NCBI GenBank assembly: GCA_035605695.1
Contig: DATNGZ010000041.1
Coordinates: 1-64,000, forward strand
Source: VRUE01 sp035605695
GTDB taxonomy: Bacteria > Actinomycetota > Thermoleophilia > Solirubrobacterales > 70-9
DNA: 64,000 bases
Direction of reading: 5' to 3'
Made by a program: the position numbers and the translations under genes. Numbering within the stretch: position 1 is the first letter of the stretch; the number at the start of each line of letters is the position of its first letter. Of the stretch, positions 8,738 through 16,473 are shown one piece after another. The notes under the pieces were generated by a model that made no database searches, was not told where the DNA came from, and saw nothing but the letters and a program-made list of their open reading frames with translations.

Positions 8738-8872
8738 ATGGACAACGAGATCGTCAAACGCCTCGCCTGGAGTGGCGTGCTGGCGGCCAGCAGCGCCCTG
8801 GCCAGCATCGCCGCTACTCGCATCGCCGCCATTGTTTGGAAGCGCGTATTCGACGAGGACCCGCCGGAGTAG
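8738..8872 (+). CDS. Small membrane protein (DUF4235-like)
   Basis: 44 codons. The protein starts MDNEIVKRLAWSGVLAASSA, has one hydrophobic helix (about residues 10-35) and ends with IVWKRVFDEDPPE. The WKRxFxEDPPE-type tail and the position directly before a holin-family gene and a DUF3618 gene match the small DUF4235 proteins of Actinobacteria; the family call is inference. A TAAGGT hexamer (8725-8730) lies 7 nt before the ATG, so it is probably leaderless. The next gene starts 2 bp after the stop. Confidence 0.6.
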   Translation: MDNEIVKRLAWSGVLAASSALASIAATRIAAIVWKRVFDEDPPE

Positions 8873-8873
8873 C

Positions 8874-9311
8874 GTGCCCGACGGCACCGGCATACCCCCG
8901 CTGCGCGAGGAGGACCGCTCGGTCAGCGAGCTCGTCTTCGATGTCGCCGAGAAGAGCTCGTCGCTGGTCCGCGAGGAGATCGAACTCGCGAAGACGGAGA
9001 TCACCGAGAAGGTCACCAAGATCCTGCGCGGCTCGGTCGTCGGCCTTGCCGCCGGCATCTTTGCCTTCCTGGCGCTGATCCTGGTCATGGAGGGAGTCGC
9101 CTGGCTGCTCGCCGAAGAGGTCTTCGACGGCAACGCCTGGCCCGGCTTCTTCGTCGAGGCCGCACTCTTCCTCCTCATCGCCGCCGGCGCTGGATTCTTC
9201 GCCTACCGTTCTGTACAGGCCGGCGCCCCGCCGATGCCCGAGCAGGCGATCGCAGAGGCGAGGCTGACCAAGGAAACACTGGAATCCGGAGCGAAGGCGG
9301 GCAAGGAATGA
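8874..9311 (+). CDS. Phage-holin superfamily III-like membrane protein
   Basis: 145 residues from GTG 8874; the open frame extends upstream, but that part overlaps the previous small gene. The soluble N-terminus reads DRSVSELVFDVAEKSSSLVR, followed by a charged helix (EEIELAKTEITEKV). Two hydrophobic hairpin segments follow (about residues 60-80 and 95-115). This is the layout of the Phage_holin_3_6 / DUF1469 family, common chromosomal envelope proteins that are not true phage holins. The stop overlaps the DUF3618 start by 4 bp (ATGA). Its function is unknown. Confidence 0.75.
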   Translation: MPDGTGIPPLREEDRSVSELVFDVAEKSSSLVREEIELAKTEITEKVTKILRGSVVGLAAGIFAFLALILVMEGVAWLLAEEVFDGNAWPGFFVEAALFLLIAAGAGFFAYRSVQAGAPPMPEQAIAEARLTKETLESGAKAGKE

Positions 9312-9559
9312 GCACCCACCCCGAACCGTCTCGCCAGCCGACGACTGGCATGCCCGGTCGCTCGGCGGCGCAGATTCGCCGCGACATCGACCTCCAGCGC
9401 CGCGATCTCGGCAGCTCGGTTGAGCTTCTGCGTGGCCGCGTCACCGAACTGACGGACTGGCGCCGCCAGGCGTATGAGCACCGCTCACAGCTGATCGCTG
9501 GCGCCGCGATCGCGGGCTTCGCCCTCGGCGGCCTGATGATGCTGCGCCGCCGCCGTTAA
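9308..9559 (+). CDS. DUF3618-family small membrane-anchored protein
   Basis: 83 residues. The motif RSAAQIRRDIDLQRRDLGSS matches the DUF3618 signature (R-S-x-x-x-I-x-x-x-I-x-x-x-R-x-x-L). A short helix, one transmembrane segment (about 63-78) and a basic C-terminus, LRRRR, follow. It overlaps the holin-like gene by 4 bp, forming the usual actinobacterial three-gene envelope cassette. Function is unknown. Confidence 0.75.
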   Translation: MSTHPEPSRQPTTGMPGRSAAQIRRDIDLQRRDLGSSVELLRGRVTELTDWRRQAYEHRSQLIAGAAIAGFALGGLMMLRRRR

Positions 9560-9567
9560 CGCCTGCG

Positions 9568-9801
9568 ATGGCGGCTGATCTGGGTGAGATCGAGCGCATG
9601 ATCGAGACGGCCCTCCCGGGCGCGAGTGTCCAGGTGGTGGACGAAACCGGCACGGGTGACCACCTGCGCGCGACCGTGACCGCCCCCCAGTTCGAGGGCC
9701 TCGCGCGCATCGCTCAGCACCGCCTGGTTAAGGCCGCGGTCAAGGAGCGCTTCGACGACGGCACCATCCACGCCCTATCGCTCAAAACGGAGGCTCCGTA
9801 A
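9568..9801 (+). CDS. BolA-family protein
   Basis: 77 residues, the size of short BolA/YrbA proteins. The fold markers IERMIETALPGASVQVVDET, GTGDHLRATVTAPQFEG and RLVKAAVKERFDDGTIHALS are seen, including the class-II helix-turn-helix-like segment and the conserved His of TIHALS. BolA proteins pair with CGFS monothiol glutaredoxins to hold a [2Fe-2S] cluster in cluster delivery or iron sensing. The neighbouring gene 69 bp downstream encodes exactly such a glutaredoxin, which supports the assignment. Confidence 0.88.
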   Translation: MAADLGEIERMIETALPGASVQVVDETGTGDHLRATVTAPQFEGLARIAQHRLVKAAVKERFDDGTIHALSLKTEAP

Positions 9802-9857
9802 GACGCATCCGAGTTTGACCCACGTGGGGTGTGGTCAATGTCGGATGCGGCGATCTC

Positions 9858-9863
9858 TACAAT
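9858..9863 (+). promoter_or_regulatory. Leaderless -10 box of the glutaredoxin gene
   Basis: TACAAT lies 6 nt before ATG 9870, so transcription should begin at or next to the start codon. No ribosome-binding site is present. A TTGACC at 9815-9820 is too far upstream to serve as its -35. Confidence 0.6.
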
Positions 9864-9869
9864 CGACCT

Positions 9870-10268
9870 ATGGCTGACGCCGAGCTGAAGCAGAAGGTCG
9901 AAGAGCTGGTCGCCGCTAACCCGGTGCTGCTCTTCATGAAGGGGACGCCGGAGATGCCGCGCTGCGGCTTCTCGATGCGGGTCGTCCAGGTGCTCGACTC
10001 GCTTGACGTCGAGTACGGCGCGATCGACGTGCTGCCGGCGCTGCAACCGCTGCGCGAAGTCACCACCGAGATCTCCGACTGGCAGACCTTCCCTCAGCTC
10101 TACGTCAACGGCGAGCTGCTGGGCGGTGCCGACATCGTCGAGGAGATGTTCGACTCGGGTGAGCTGGCCGAGGCGCTCGGGGTCGAGCAGCCCGAGGCCG
10201 TTGCCGCTCCCGCGGCAGCATCGACCACCGCGCCTCCGGCGCAGTCACCTCCCCTGCAGATCGAATAA
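9870..10268 (+). CDS. grxD: Monothiol glutaredoxin, Grx4/GrxD family
   Basis: 132 residues from ATG 9870. The CGFS active site is at residues 32-35, within KGTPEMPRCGFSMRVVQVL, and the glutathione-binding blocks TFPQLYVNGELLGGADI are intact. CGFS glutaredoxins carry a glutathione-ligated [2Fe-2S] cluster and pass it to targets, often with BolA, which is the upstream neighbour. The C-terminal 30 residues are an Ala/Pro-rich extension beyond the normal fold. The ATG at 9870 is preferred over an in-frame ATG at 9831 because of the TACAAT box. An A-type Fe-S carrier gene lies 3 bp beyond, convergent. Confidence 0.93.
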   Translation: MADAELKQKVEELVAANPVLLFMKGTPEMPRCGFSMRVVQVLDSLDVEYGAIDVLPALQPLREVTTEISDWQTFPQLYVNGELLGGADIVEEMFDSGELAEALGVEQPEAVAAPAAASTTAPPAQSPPLQIE

Positions 10269-10271
10269 CGG

Positions 10272-10646
10272 CTAGACAGCCGCTGTCTCGGCGGCGTCGT
10301 CCTTCACCTGGAAGGAGGAGCCGCAGCCGCAGGCCGCAACCACATTGGGGTTGTTGACCTGGAAGCCCGCGCCCTGCAGGCCTTCGACGTAGTCGACTTC
10401 GGAGCCGAAGACGAACTGCATGCTGACCTTGTCGACGACGACGGAAACGCCGTCGACCTCGAAGACGTGGTCGTCTTCCTTAGCCTGGTCGAAGGCGAGC
10501 GCGTACTGAAAGCCGGAGCAACCCCCGCCGCGGACGGCGACGCGAAGCGCCTGTCCACCGGCGTCCTCCTGGGAACCGAGCAGCTCGGCAATCTTGCCAG
10601 CGGCCTTGTCGGTGAGGGAGATCGCGGCTTGGGTCTCGTCAGTCAC
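10272..10646 (-). CDS. A-type iron-sulfur carrier (HesB/IscA/ErpA family)
   Basis: 124 residues from GTG 10646. The three cluster ligands are present: Cys 43 in RGGGCSGFQY, and Cys 106 and Cys 108 in ACGCGSSF. Such proteins carry [2Fe-2S] or [4Fe-4S] clusters from the assembly scaffold to apo-proteins. The frame extends further upstream, but the start is placed at 10646 because TACACT (complement of 10654-10659) stands 7 nt before it. Convergent with the CGFS glutaredoxin (3-bp gap), so three Fe-S trafficking genes lie together. Confidence 0.93.
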   Translation of the reverse strand: MTDETQAAISLTDKAAGKIAELLGSQEDAGGQALRVAVRGGGCSGFQYALAFDQAKEDDHVFEVDGVSVVVDKVSMQFVFGSEVDYVEGLQGAGFQVNNPNVVAACGCGSSFQVKDDAAETAAV

Positions 10647-10653
10647 TTCACAA

Positions 10654-10659
10654 AGTGTA
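10654..10659 (-). promoter_or_regulatory. Leaderless -10 box of the A-type Fe-S carrier
   Basis: The minus strand reads TACACT, then 7 nt, then the GTG start; no ribosome-binding site is seen. Confidence 0.55.
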
Positions 10660-10705
10660 GCGAGCGGCAGTCTGGACCCACCGCTGTCTGCCAGAATCGA
10701 CTTGC

Positions 10706-11581
10706 TTGAGTTCTCCCACCCAAACCGCGGTCGTTTGCGACACGACGGCCTATCTGCCGACGGAGCTGCTCGCATCGCGTGGGATCGAGGCGATCAGCCT
10801 CTACGTAGCGGTCGACGGCCACCAGGAGCGCGAGTCCGAAATCGCCGACTACGCCGGCTTCTACGAGCGGCTGCGGGCTTCCGAAAACGGCGCGACGACG
10901 TCACAGCCATCGATCGGTGACTTCGTCTCTGTCTACGAGCCCTTGCTCGACGAAGGCCGCGAAATCGTCTCGATCCACATCTCCGCCGGTATCTCCGGCA
11001 CCTGGGAGGCGGCCGGCCAGGCCCGCGAGAGGCTGATCGCAGATGGCAAGGGGGGGGAGCGGATCCACGTCTTCGACTCGCGCTCAGCTGCCGGCGGCAT
11101 GGGCCTCTCGGTACTCGCTGCCGCCGCGGCGGCTGCCGCCGAAGGCGACGCGGGGGGGGTGCTGGCGCGCGCCGAGCAGGCGCGCCAGGAGCTGAAGATG
11201 TGGTTCGCGATCGACACCCTTGAGTACCTGCGCCGCGGGGGAAGGATCGGCGGTGCCCGCGCCTGGATCGGCTCGGCGCTGAAGATCAAGCCGATCCTCA
11301 CACTCGAGGAGGAGATCACCCCGGTCGAGCGCGTGCGCACAAGGGCCCGCTCGATCGAGCGCTTGCGCGACTACGCTCGCCAGCACCACGAGTCGGGCTT
11401 CGATGGCTGGGTCGTCCAGCACATCCAAGACGACGAGACGGCGGCGGCCCTGGTCGACGACGGACGGGAAATCTTCGGCTGTGAGCCGGTCTTCGTCTCC
11501 GAGATCGGCGCCGTGCTCGGCGCCCATGTCGGCCCGGGCCTGCTCGGCATCGGCAGCGTCTCGAAGTCCGTGCTCAGCTAA
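10706..11581 (+). CDS. DegV-family fatty-acid-binding protein
   Basis: 291 residues. DegV signatures are TAVVCDTTAYLPTELLA at the start, YVAVDGHQERESE, the SQPSIGDFVSVYEPLL block, ISAGISGTWEAA and LEYLRRGGRIGGARAWIGS. DegV/FakB-type proteins bind a fatty acid; in the Firmicutes Fak system they present it to a kinase (FakA). No FakA (DAK-like) gene is in view, so its role here is unknown. The start is TTG 10706, 59 bp from the divergent Fe-S carrier gene. Confidence 0.9.
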   Translation: MSSPTQTAVVCDTTAYLPTELLASRGIEAISLYVAVDGHQERESEIADYAGFYERLRASENGATTSQPSIGDFVSVYEPLLDEGREIVSIHISAGISGTWEAAGQARERLIADGKGGERIHVFDSRSAAGGMGLSVLAAAAAAAAEGDAGGVLARAEQARQELKMWFAIDTLEYLRRGGRIGGARAWIGSALKIKPILTLEEEITPVERVRTRARSIERLRDYARQHHESGFDGWVVQHIQDDETAAALVDDGREIFGCEPVFVSEIGAVLGAHVGPGLLGIGSVSKSVLS

Positions 11582-11586
11582 GCGCG

Positions 11587-13914
11587 TTAGGCGCGGACGC
11601 CTTCGCGCGGCGGCGCCTCGCGCGGGGCTGGCTCGGGCTTCAGCCGCACTGGTGTACTGGACAGCGCCTGCACCCGCAAGTCGCTCCAGGTCAGCCCTTC
11701 GCGGACCAGGGCCGGCAGGCCGAGGGTGACCGCGGTGGCGATCTCGACCGCCTGCAGGATCACGCCGTAGGCGAGGGCGTCGGCGGTGCTGATGCCGAAA
11801 CCGGTGTGCAGGACGCTGATCACGGCGAGCTGGAAGACGCCGATGTTCGACGGCGTCGCCGGCACGACCGCGGTCACGTTGACGGCGAAGAGCACTGCGG
11901 CAGCGGCGCCGATCCCGGCCTGGTCGCTCAATCCCAGGGCGGCGAGCAGGGCCCAGCAGGCGGCGAGCTGGATCGCCCAGGCGGTCAGCTGGGCGGCGGT
12001 GGCGGCGAGGCCGCGGCGCGGATTGCGGAAGACTTTAAGCCCCGCCCTCACCTGCAGCAGCGCTCCGTGCAGGGCGGTGCCGAGCCTCGCCAGGCGACCG
12101 TTGCCGTTGCGCCGCATCAGCGGTGGGCCGAGCAGCAGGGCGACGAGCAGGAGCAGCGGCAGGAAGCTGAAGGCAAAGAGCTTCTGGGTGCCGGAGTGGA
12201 AGAGATCTGTGCTGGAGACGATGATCACGCCGAGCAGCGCCAGGGCGACGAGGTTGAGCAGCGTCTGCGAGACCACGGTGCCGAGCAGCACCGGAAAGGT
12301 CTCGCGCATACGGCCGATCCGTCGCGCCAGCGCCATCGCGCGCGCCGGCTCGCCGAGGCGGGCGGGGAGGGTCGCCGACATCAGCACCCCGATCATCGTC
12401 GCCGAGGTGACGTCGCGGCGGCGCACCGGCCGCAGCGGCAGGGCGGCGCGTACGATCCAGTACCAGGAGGCGGCGCGGAAGAAGAGCGAGAGCGCCATCA
12501 GCGCGCAGGCGACCAGGACCCAGCTGAGGTTGGAGCGGACGATGCTTTCGACCACCTTGTCGACGCCGATCTTCTGCGCCGCTAGCGCGGTCAGCCCGAT
12601 CCCGATCACGCCGGCCGCGGCGAGGCCGACGCGGCGGGCGATCTTGCGCCGGCGCTTGCCCGGCAGCATCGGCTCCGGGTCGAGCGAGGGCAGGCGCTGC
12701 GCCGGGCTCGGTGGCAAGCCGTCGGCGGCCCGTATTCCCGCCCAGTGGGCGGCGCGCTCGAGCTTGGTCACCGGCGCGGGCAGCTCAATCGCGCGTTCGT
12801 AGACGGCTGTCACCCGATCGGCCACATTGGGCCAGGCGTAGCGGTTGGCGCTTTGCCGCGCGGCCTCGCCCATCGCTGCCAGTCGCTCGGGCTCGTGGTG
12901 GACGCGCTGCAGCTCCTCGGCCAGCCGCTGCGGGTCGCCGGGGGGGACGAGCACGCCGTCGACTCCATCGCTGACGACGTCGCTGTAGCCCGCGATCGCG
13001 GAGGCGATCGCGGGAGTGCCGGCGGCGAAGGCCTCGGTCAGGACCATGCCGAAGCTCTCACCCGAGAGCGACGGCGCGCAGAGCACGTCGGCGTCGTGCA
13101 GCGCCCAATGCAGCGCCTCGCCCGAGACTCGGCCGCGGACGTCGATCGACTTCATCGTCTCCGGGTCGGCGAGGTAGCGGAGCACGTCCTCGCGCTCGGC
13201 GCCGATCACGGTGAGGCGGCTCGGCACGTGCTCGATCAGGGCGCTGAAGGCGGTGAGCAGTACGGGCAGGCCCTTGCGCTCCTCGGGCCGGCCGACGAAG
13301 AGCACGCGCAGTTCCTCGCCCGCCGGCTTCGCCCCCTTCGGCGCGGCGGCGACGTCGACCCCGTTGGGGATCACCTCGTAGTGGCCGCCAAACCAGCGCC
13401 GGCCGGTCCAGGCGGCTGCCTCGGAAACGGCGATGCGGGCGGAGAGGCGGTTGAAGACGCGTCGGGCCCCGAGCGCTCCGGCGATGCGGTTGGGCAGCGC
13501 CTGGGTCGAGTAGGCGTGGAAGGTGCCGACCGCGGTCGCGTCGGTGCCCAGGGCCGCGTTCCAGCCGATCAGCGGCACCACCGGCTCGTGGATGTGGACG
13601 ACGTCGAAATTGCCCTGGGTCAGCTCGCGGCGAGGAGCGATCACGCCACCGGCCGGGAAGGGGGCGAGGTTGGAGATTGAGCCGTTGGATGGGAAGCCGG
13701 CGGTGCGCCCAAGCGGGATCAGGTAGTCGGGAATCTCGCGCGGCTCCGGTGGGGCACGGTGGAGTGCCCGGCTGAGGCGGCCGGGAGGATCAAATGGCGC
13801 AAGCACACGGACGTGGTGGCCGCGGCCGAGAAACTCCTCCGCAAGCGCCTCCACGTGCCGGTTTACGCCGCCCTGGTAGGTCCAGGAATATGGCGAGACG
13901 AGTGCAATCCGCAC
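11587..13914 (-). CDS. GT4 glycosyltransferase (PimA-like) fused to a UPF0104/LPG-synthase-TM domain
   Basis: 775 residues. About residues 1-375 are a GT-B glycosyltransferase: MRIALVSPYSWTYQGGVNRH is the PimA-type N-terminus, VIPNGVD and LFVGRPEERKGLPVLL follow, and ESFGMVLTEAFAAGTPAIAS is the donor-binding EX7E region. From about residue 425 a polytopic domain of seven or more segments follows, with RLGEPARAMALARR and VPATPSNIGVFQ typical of the lysylphosphatidylglycerol synthase TM (UPF0104) family. The likely job is adding a sugar to a membrane lipid and moving or anchoring the product. The GTG start lacks a clear ribosome-binding site. Confidence 0.85.
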   Translation of the reverse strand: MRIALVSPYSWTYQGGVNRHVEALAEEFLGRGHHVRVLAPFDPPGRLSRALHRAPPEPREIPDYLIPLGRTAGFPSNGSISNLAPFPAGGVIAPRRELTQGNFDVVHIHEPVVPLIGWNAALGTDATAVGTFHAYSTQALPNRIAGALGARRVFNRLSARIAVSEAAAWTGRRWFGGHYEVIPNGVDVAAAPKGAKPAGEELRVLFVGRPEERKGLPVLLTAFSALIEHVPSRLTVIGAEREDVLRYLADPETMKSIDVRGRVSGEALHWALHDADVLCAPSLSGESFGMVLTEAFAAGTPAIASAIAGYSDVVSDGVDGVLVPPGDPQRLAEELQRVHHEPERLAAMGEAARQSANRYAWPNVADRVTAVYERAIELPAPVTKLERAAHWAGIRAADGLPPSPAQRLPSLDPEPMLPGKRRRKIARRVGLAAAGVIGIGLTALAAQKIGVDKVVESIVRSNLSWVLVACALMALSLFFRAASWYWIVRAALPLRPVRRRDVTSATMIGVLMSATLPARLGEPARAMALARRIGRMRETFPVLLGTVVSQTLLNLVALALLGVIIVSSTDLFHSGTQKLFAFSFLPLLLLVALLLGPPLMRRNGNGRLARLGTALHGALLQVRAGLKVFRNPRRGLAATAAQLTAWAIQLAACWALLAALGLSDQAGIGAAAAVLFAVNVTAVVPATPSNIGVFQLAVISVLHTGFGISTADALAYGVILQAVEIATAVTLGLPALVREGLTWSDLRVQALSSTPVRLKPEPAPREAPPREGVRA

Positions 13915-13964
13915 GAACCGCTAAGGGTAGTGGATCACCCAGAGGGCGCCCTGGGGGCGTCGGG

Positions 13965-15815
13965 TCAACGAGTCCGCTCGCTCCAGGCGAAGCTGACGAA
14001 GACGAGCAGGTAGGCGGCACCGATCTCCAGCAGCAGCGCGCCCGAGTCGTTGGCAAGGGTGCCGATCACGGTCGCGGCAAGCGCCCCGAGCAGGCCGGCG
14101 CGCATGGCGGGGGAATTCTCCAGCAGTTGCTGGAAGCGGTCCCGGCGCAGCACAGCGAAGACGGCGAGCACGGCGATCAGGGGGAGGAAGACGAGCACGA
14201 CCGGACGCGTGAAACTGTGGCCGGAGAGCTGCAGGCGCCGCTGCGCGACGTCGGCGAGATCACCGAGCCCGCCGGCATCGAGGACGGACCGAGTCAGATG
14301 CGCGTTCGCCCCGGAGACCAGATCGGCGAGCGCGATCAAGGCCAGCACCGCAAGCGGCGCGGCGACCACGAGCAGCGCTGTGCGCCGGCTCCGCGCCGCG
14401 ATCGCCGCAGCGGCAACGGCGCCACCGATGGGCAGCACGATCGCCGCCCCGACATCAGCCCCGAAGCGCCCCGCGGCAAAGACGAGCGCGAAGAACAGGC
14501 CGGTGGCGAGGAAGGCGGCAGCGCAGCGCCGAGACGAAAGTCCCGACCCAAACCCGGCAAGCCCAGCCCCGGTCCCGGCGACGACGAGGACACCGAGCAA
14601 CGCCTCGAGCTCATTGCCGATTCCGTAGAAGCGCACGCCAAGGCCAGGATTCGGGCCGAGCAGCGAAAGCGAGGTGAGCGCTGACCCGGCAACCACGTCG
14701 ATCGCATAGGCGCACACGACGACCGCCGAAGCGACCGCAATCGCTCGGTAGCCGCGGAGCACGGTGAGAGTAAGGACGGCGAGCGCGAGCGCCCCCAGCA
14801 TCACCAGCGCCTGTTCCACCCCTTTGCTCGGTTCGAGCGCGGCGCCCAGCAGCAGAACCAGCGGCAGGTAAATGACGCTCAGCCCAACAACCCGCACGGC
14901 CACGCGAGCCACCTGCCCCCGAGCAAGAAGCGCAAGCCCCAGCAAGCCGAGCCAAACCGCAAGGGACACTCCAATCACAGGCCCCCGCCGCTCAGAAATC
15001 ACCCCCATCCGATCTCCAAGCGACTCGATCGCCCCAACATCAACCGACCCCTCAGCCCGAATCGCCTGCCCCGACATGGCCTCGGGCACCGAAACCCCAA
15101 GCCGCCCCAAGATCGTCGGCGCAACCTCAGTGGACAGCACATAGCCATCAGTCCGAGTGCTGTCCGAGGTCAAATCCCCATCAAACCCACGCCCAGCGAT
15201 CCCAATAGCCAGCTGCCGATTCTTATCCGGCGGCGCCCGCTCGATAGCTACAACCAGATCGTTGCCACGCACCCCCCGCACCAGCGCCGCCAGCTGTCGT
15301 AGACCCAAGCCGCGGACTTCACACTCCTTTCCGGCCTTCTCCAGAGTGCTCGCAAGCAACCCTGGAACGATGTCCGCAGGAGCCGAATCAGCTCGTTCAA
15401 CCACCGCCCGCGAATAGCGCGGCCCACAGATCCCCCCCCCAACATCCCTTGGAAGCTTTGAGTCGTAAAGCGAATCGAAGACCCGATTCCCCTGGCTGAC
15501 ATCGAGGTACGTCTGCTTAGCCGGAACGCTCCCAAGCCCGGCGCTGAGCAGTCCCGGCGAGATGCTTTGAACCCTCGCAAGTTGCTCAACCGTGGTCCCT
15601 TGGGGCAGGAGAGCAACGACCACGCGCGTGTGCGGGTCTTGGGTGGGGGTCGGAACGTCTTGTACTTTTTTGGCAGCCGGCTCACTGCCTGCCGCCACGT
15701 CTCCACCAAAAAAGTTAAGTGGAGACCCCCACCCAAGACCCGCCCCAACCCAAAGAGCAAGAGCTATCGTGACCCCAATGGCCGATCGCACTTTCGCCAA
15801 GTTCAGTTTCTTCAA
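13965..15815 (-). CDS. Large multi-pass membrane protein of unknown function
   Basis: 616 residues. One N-terminal signal-anchor (about 10-30) is followed by an extracytoplasmic domain of about 230 residues. This contains GRGFDGDLTSDSTRTDGYVL and STEVAPTILGRLGV, resembling the end of alkaline-phosphatase-superfamily domains but lacking an obvious catalytic centre. About ten hydrophobic segments follow. I do not recognise the family. The start is uncertain: TTG 15815 overlaps the divergent HemQ gene by 38 bp, and GTG 15791 also overlaps. An inverted repeat (15633-15742) is built into codons 25-61. It is downstream-adjacent to the glycosyltransferase fusion on the same strand, suggesting an envelope role. 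Confidence 0.65.
   Translation of the reverse strand: MKKLNLAKVRSAIGVTIALALWVGAGLGWGSPLNFFGGDVAAGSEPAAKKVQDVPTPTQDPHTRVVVALLPQGTTVEQLARVQSISPGLLSAGLGSVPAKQTYLDVSQGNRVFDSLYDSKLPRDVGGGICGPRYSRAVVERADSAPADIVPGLLASTLEKAGKECEVRGLGLRQLAALVRGVRGNDLVVAIERAPPDKNRQLAIGIAGRGFDGDLTSDSTRTDGYVLSTEVAPTILGRLGVSVPEAMSGQAIRAEGSVDVGAIESLGDRMGVISERRGPVIGVSLAVWLGLLGLALLARGQVARVAVRVVGLSVIYLPLVLLLGAALEPSKGVEQALVMLGALALAVLTLTVLRGYRAIAVASAVVVCAYAIDVVAGSALTSLSLLGPNPGLGVRFYGIGNELEALLGVLVVAGTGAGLAGFGSGLSSRRCAAAFLATGLFFALVFAAGRFGADVGAAIVLPIGGAVAAAAIAARSRRTALLVVAAPLAVLALIALADLVSGANAHLTRSVLDAGGLGDLADVAQRRLQLSGHSFTRPVVLVFLPLIAVLAVFAVLRRDRFQQLLENSPAMRAGLLGALAATVIGTLANDSGALLLEIGAAYLLVFVSFAWSERTR
15633..15742. repeat. Long inverted repeat inside a coding region (element A)
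   Basis: Perfect 19-bp outer arms (15633-15651 and 15724-15742, arm beginning CGGGTCTTGGG) enclose inner 10-bp arms ACTTTTTTGG (15664-15673) and CCAAAAAAGT (15706-15715). The 110-bp unit is in frame in the membrane-protein gene and encodes a linker just after its signal anchor. Confidence 0.8.
15765..15770 (+). promoter_or_regulatory. Leaderless -10 box of the HemQ gene
   Basis: TATCGT lies 7 nt before ATG 15778; no ribosome-binding site is seen. Confidence 0.5.
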
Positions 15816-16473
15816 AGTAGATCCCGCCTGGCGCCGCCGTGATCAGGATCTGCGAGCCGCCGACAAGCAGGAGTTCCTAGCCGCCTGCGAAGACTTCGCC
15901 CAAGACCGCTCGTTGCGCGCCTACTCAACCATAGGAACCCGAGGCGACGTCGACCTAGTGCTCCTGAGCCAGAGCCCGAACTTGGACGACCTGCACACCT
16001 TCCACGTCGTGCTCGGCCAGAGCGGCCTGGCGAAGTGGAGCGAGACGCCCTACTCGTTCCTCTCGACGACCAAGCGCTCGCCCTACTCCGAGGAGCAGGC
16101 GCGACCCGAGATCTGCGTCTCCGAGCGCAAGTACATGTTTCTCTACCCGATGGTCAAGCAGCGCCGCTGGTACGGGCTGTCGGCGCAAGAGCGCGGGCGG
16201 ATCATGAAGAGCCACATCGAGGTCGGCCGCCGCTACCCAGAGATCACGATCAACACCACCTACTCCTTCGGCCTCGACGACCAGGAGTTCGTCGTCGCCT
16301 TCGAGGGCGATGATCCGGCGATGTTCCTCGACCTGGTGCAGGAGCTGCGGCCGACCGAGTCGAGCGAGTACACCGAGCGCGAGACGCCGATCTTCAGCTG
16401 CGTGGCGCTCTCCTTGGGCAAGGCGCTCGACGCGCTCGACGGGGTTCCCAGCGCCGTCCCGGCAGGGGCATGA
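15778..16473 (+). CDS. hemQ: Chlorite dismutase family protein, HemQ-like coproheme decarboxylase
   Basis: 231 residues from ATG 15778, matching actinobacterial HemQ length. The KYMFLYPMVKQRRWYGLS block carries the Tyr used for propionate decarboxylation, and KSHIEVGRRYPEI carries the proximal haem His. The distal Arg of true chlorite-degrading enzymes is not evident. HemQ converts coproheme III to protohaem with peroxide in the coproporphyrin-dependent pathway of Gram-positive bacteria. The frame is open further upstream, but that part is antisense to the membrane protein. It overlaps the next gene by ATGA, so the two are co-translated. Confidence 0.88.
   Translation: MADRTFAKFSFFKVDPAWRRRDQDLRAADKQEFLAACEDFAQDRSLRAYSTIGTRGDVDLVLLSQSPNLDDLHTFHVVLGQSGLAKWSETPYSFLSTTKRSPYSEEQARPEICVSERKYMFLYPMVKQRRWYGLSAQERGRIMKSHIEVGRRYPEITINTTYSFGLDDQEFVVAFEGDDPAMFLDLVQELRPTESSEYTERETPIFSCVALSLGKALDALDGVPSAVPAGA

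Noticed and set aside
8874..9559. Prophage remnant (holin)
   Set aside because: The holin-superfamily gene sits in a DUF4235-like/DUF3618 cassette common in actinobacterial chromosomes; no other phage gene is near.
11806..12585. Plus-strand frames opposite the glycosyltransferase fusion
   Set aside because: Low-complexity Gly/Gln/Arg text typical of shadows; the minus-strand protein has clear domains throughout.
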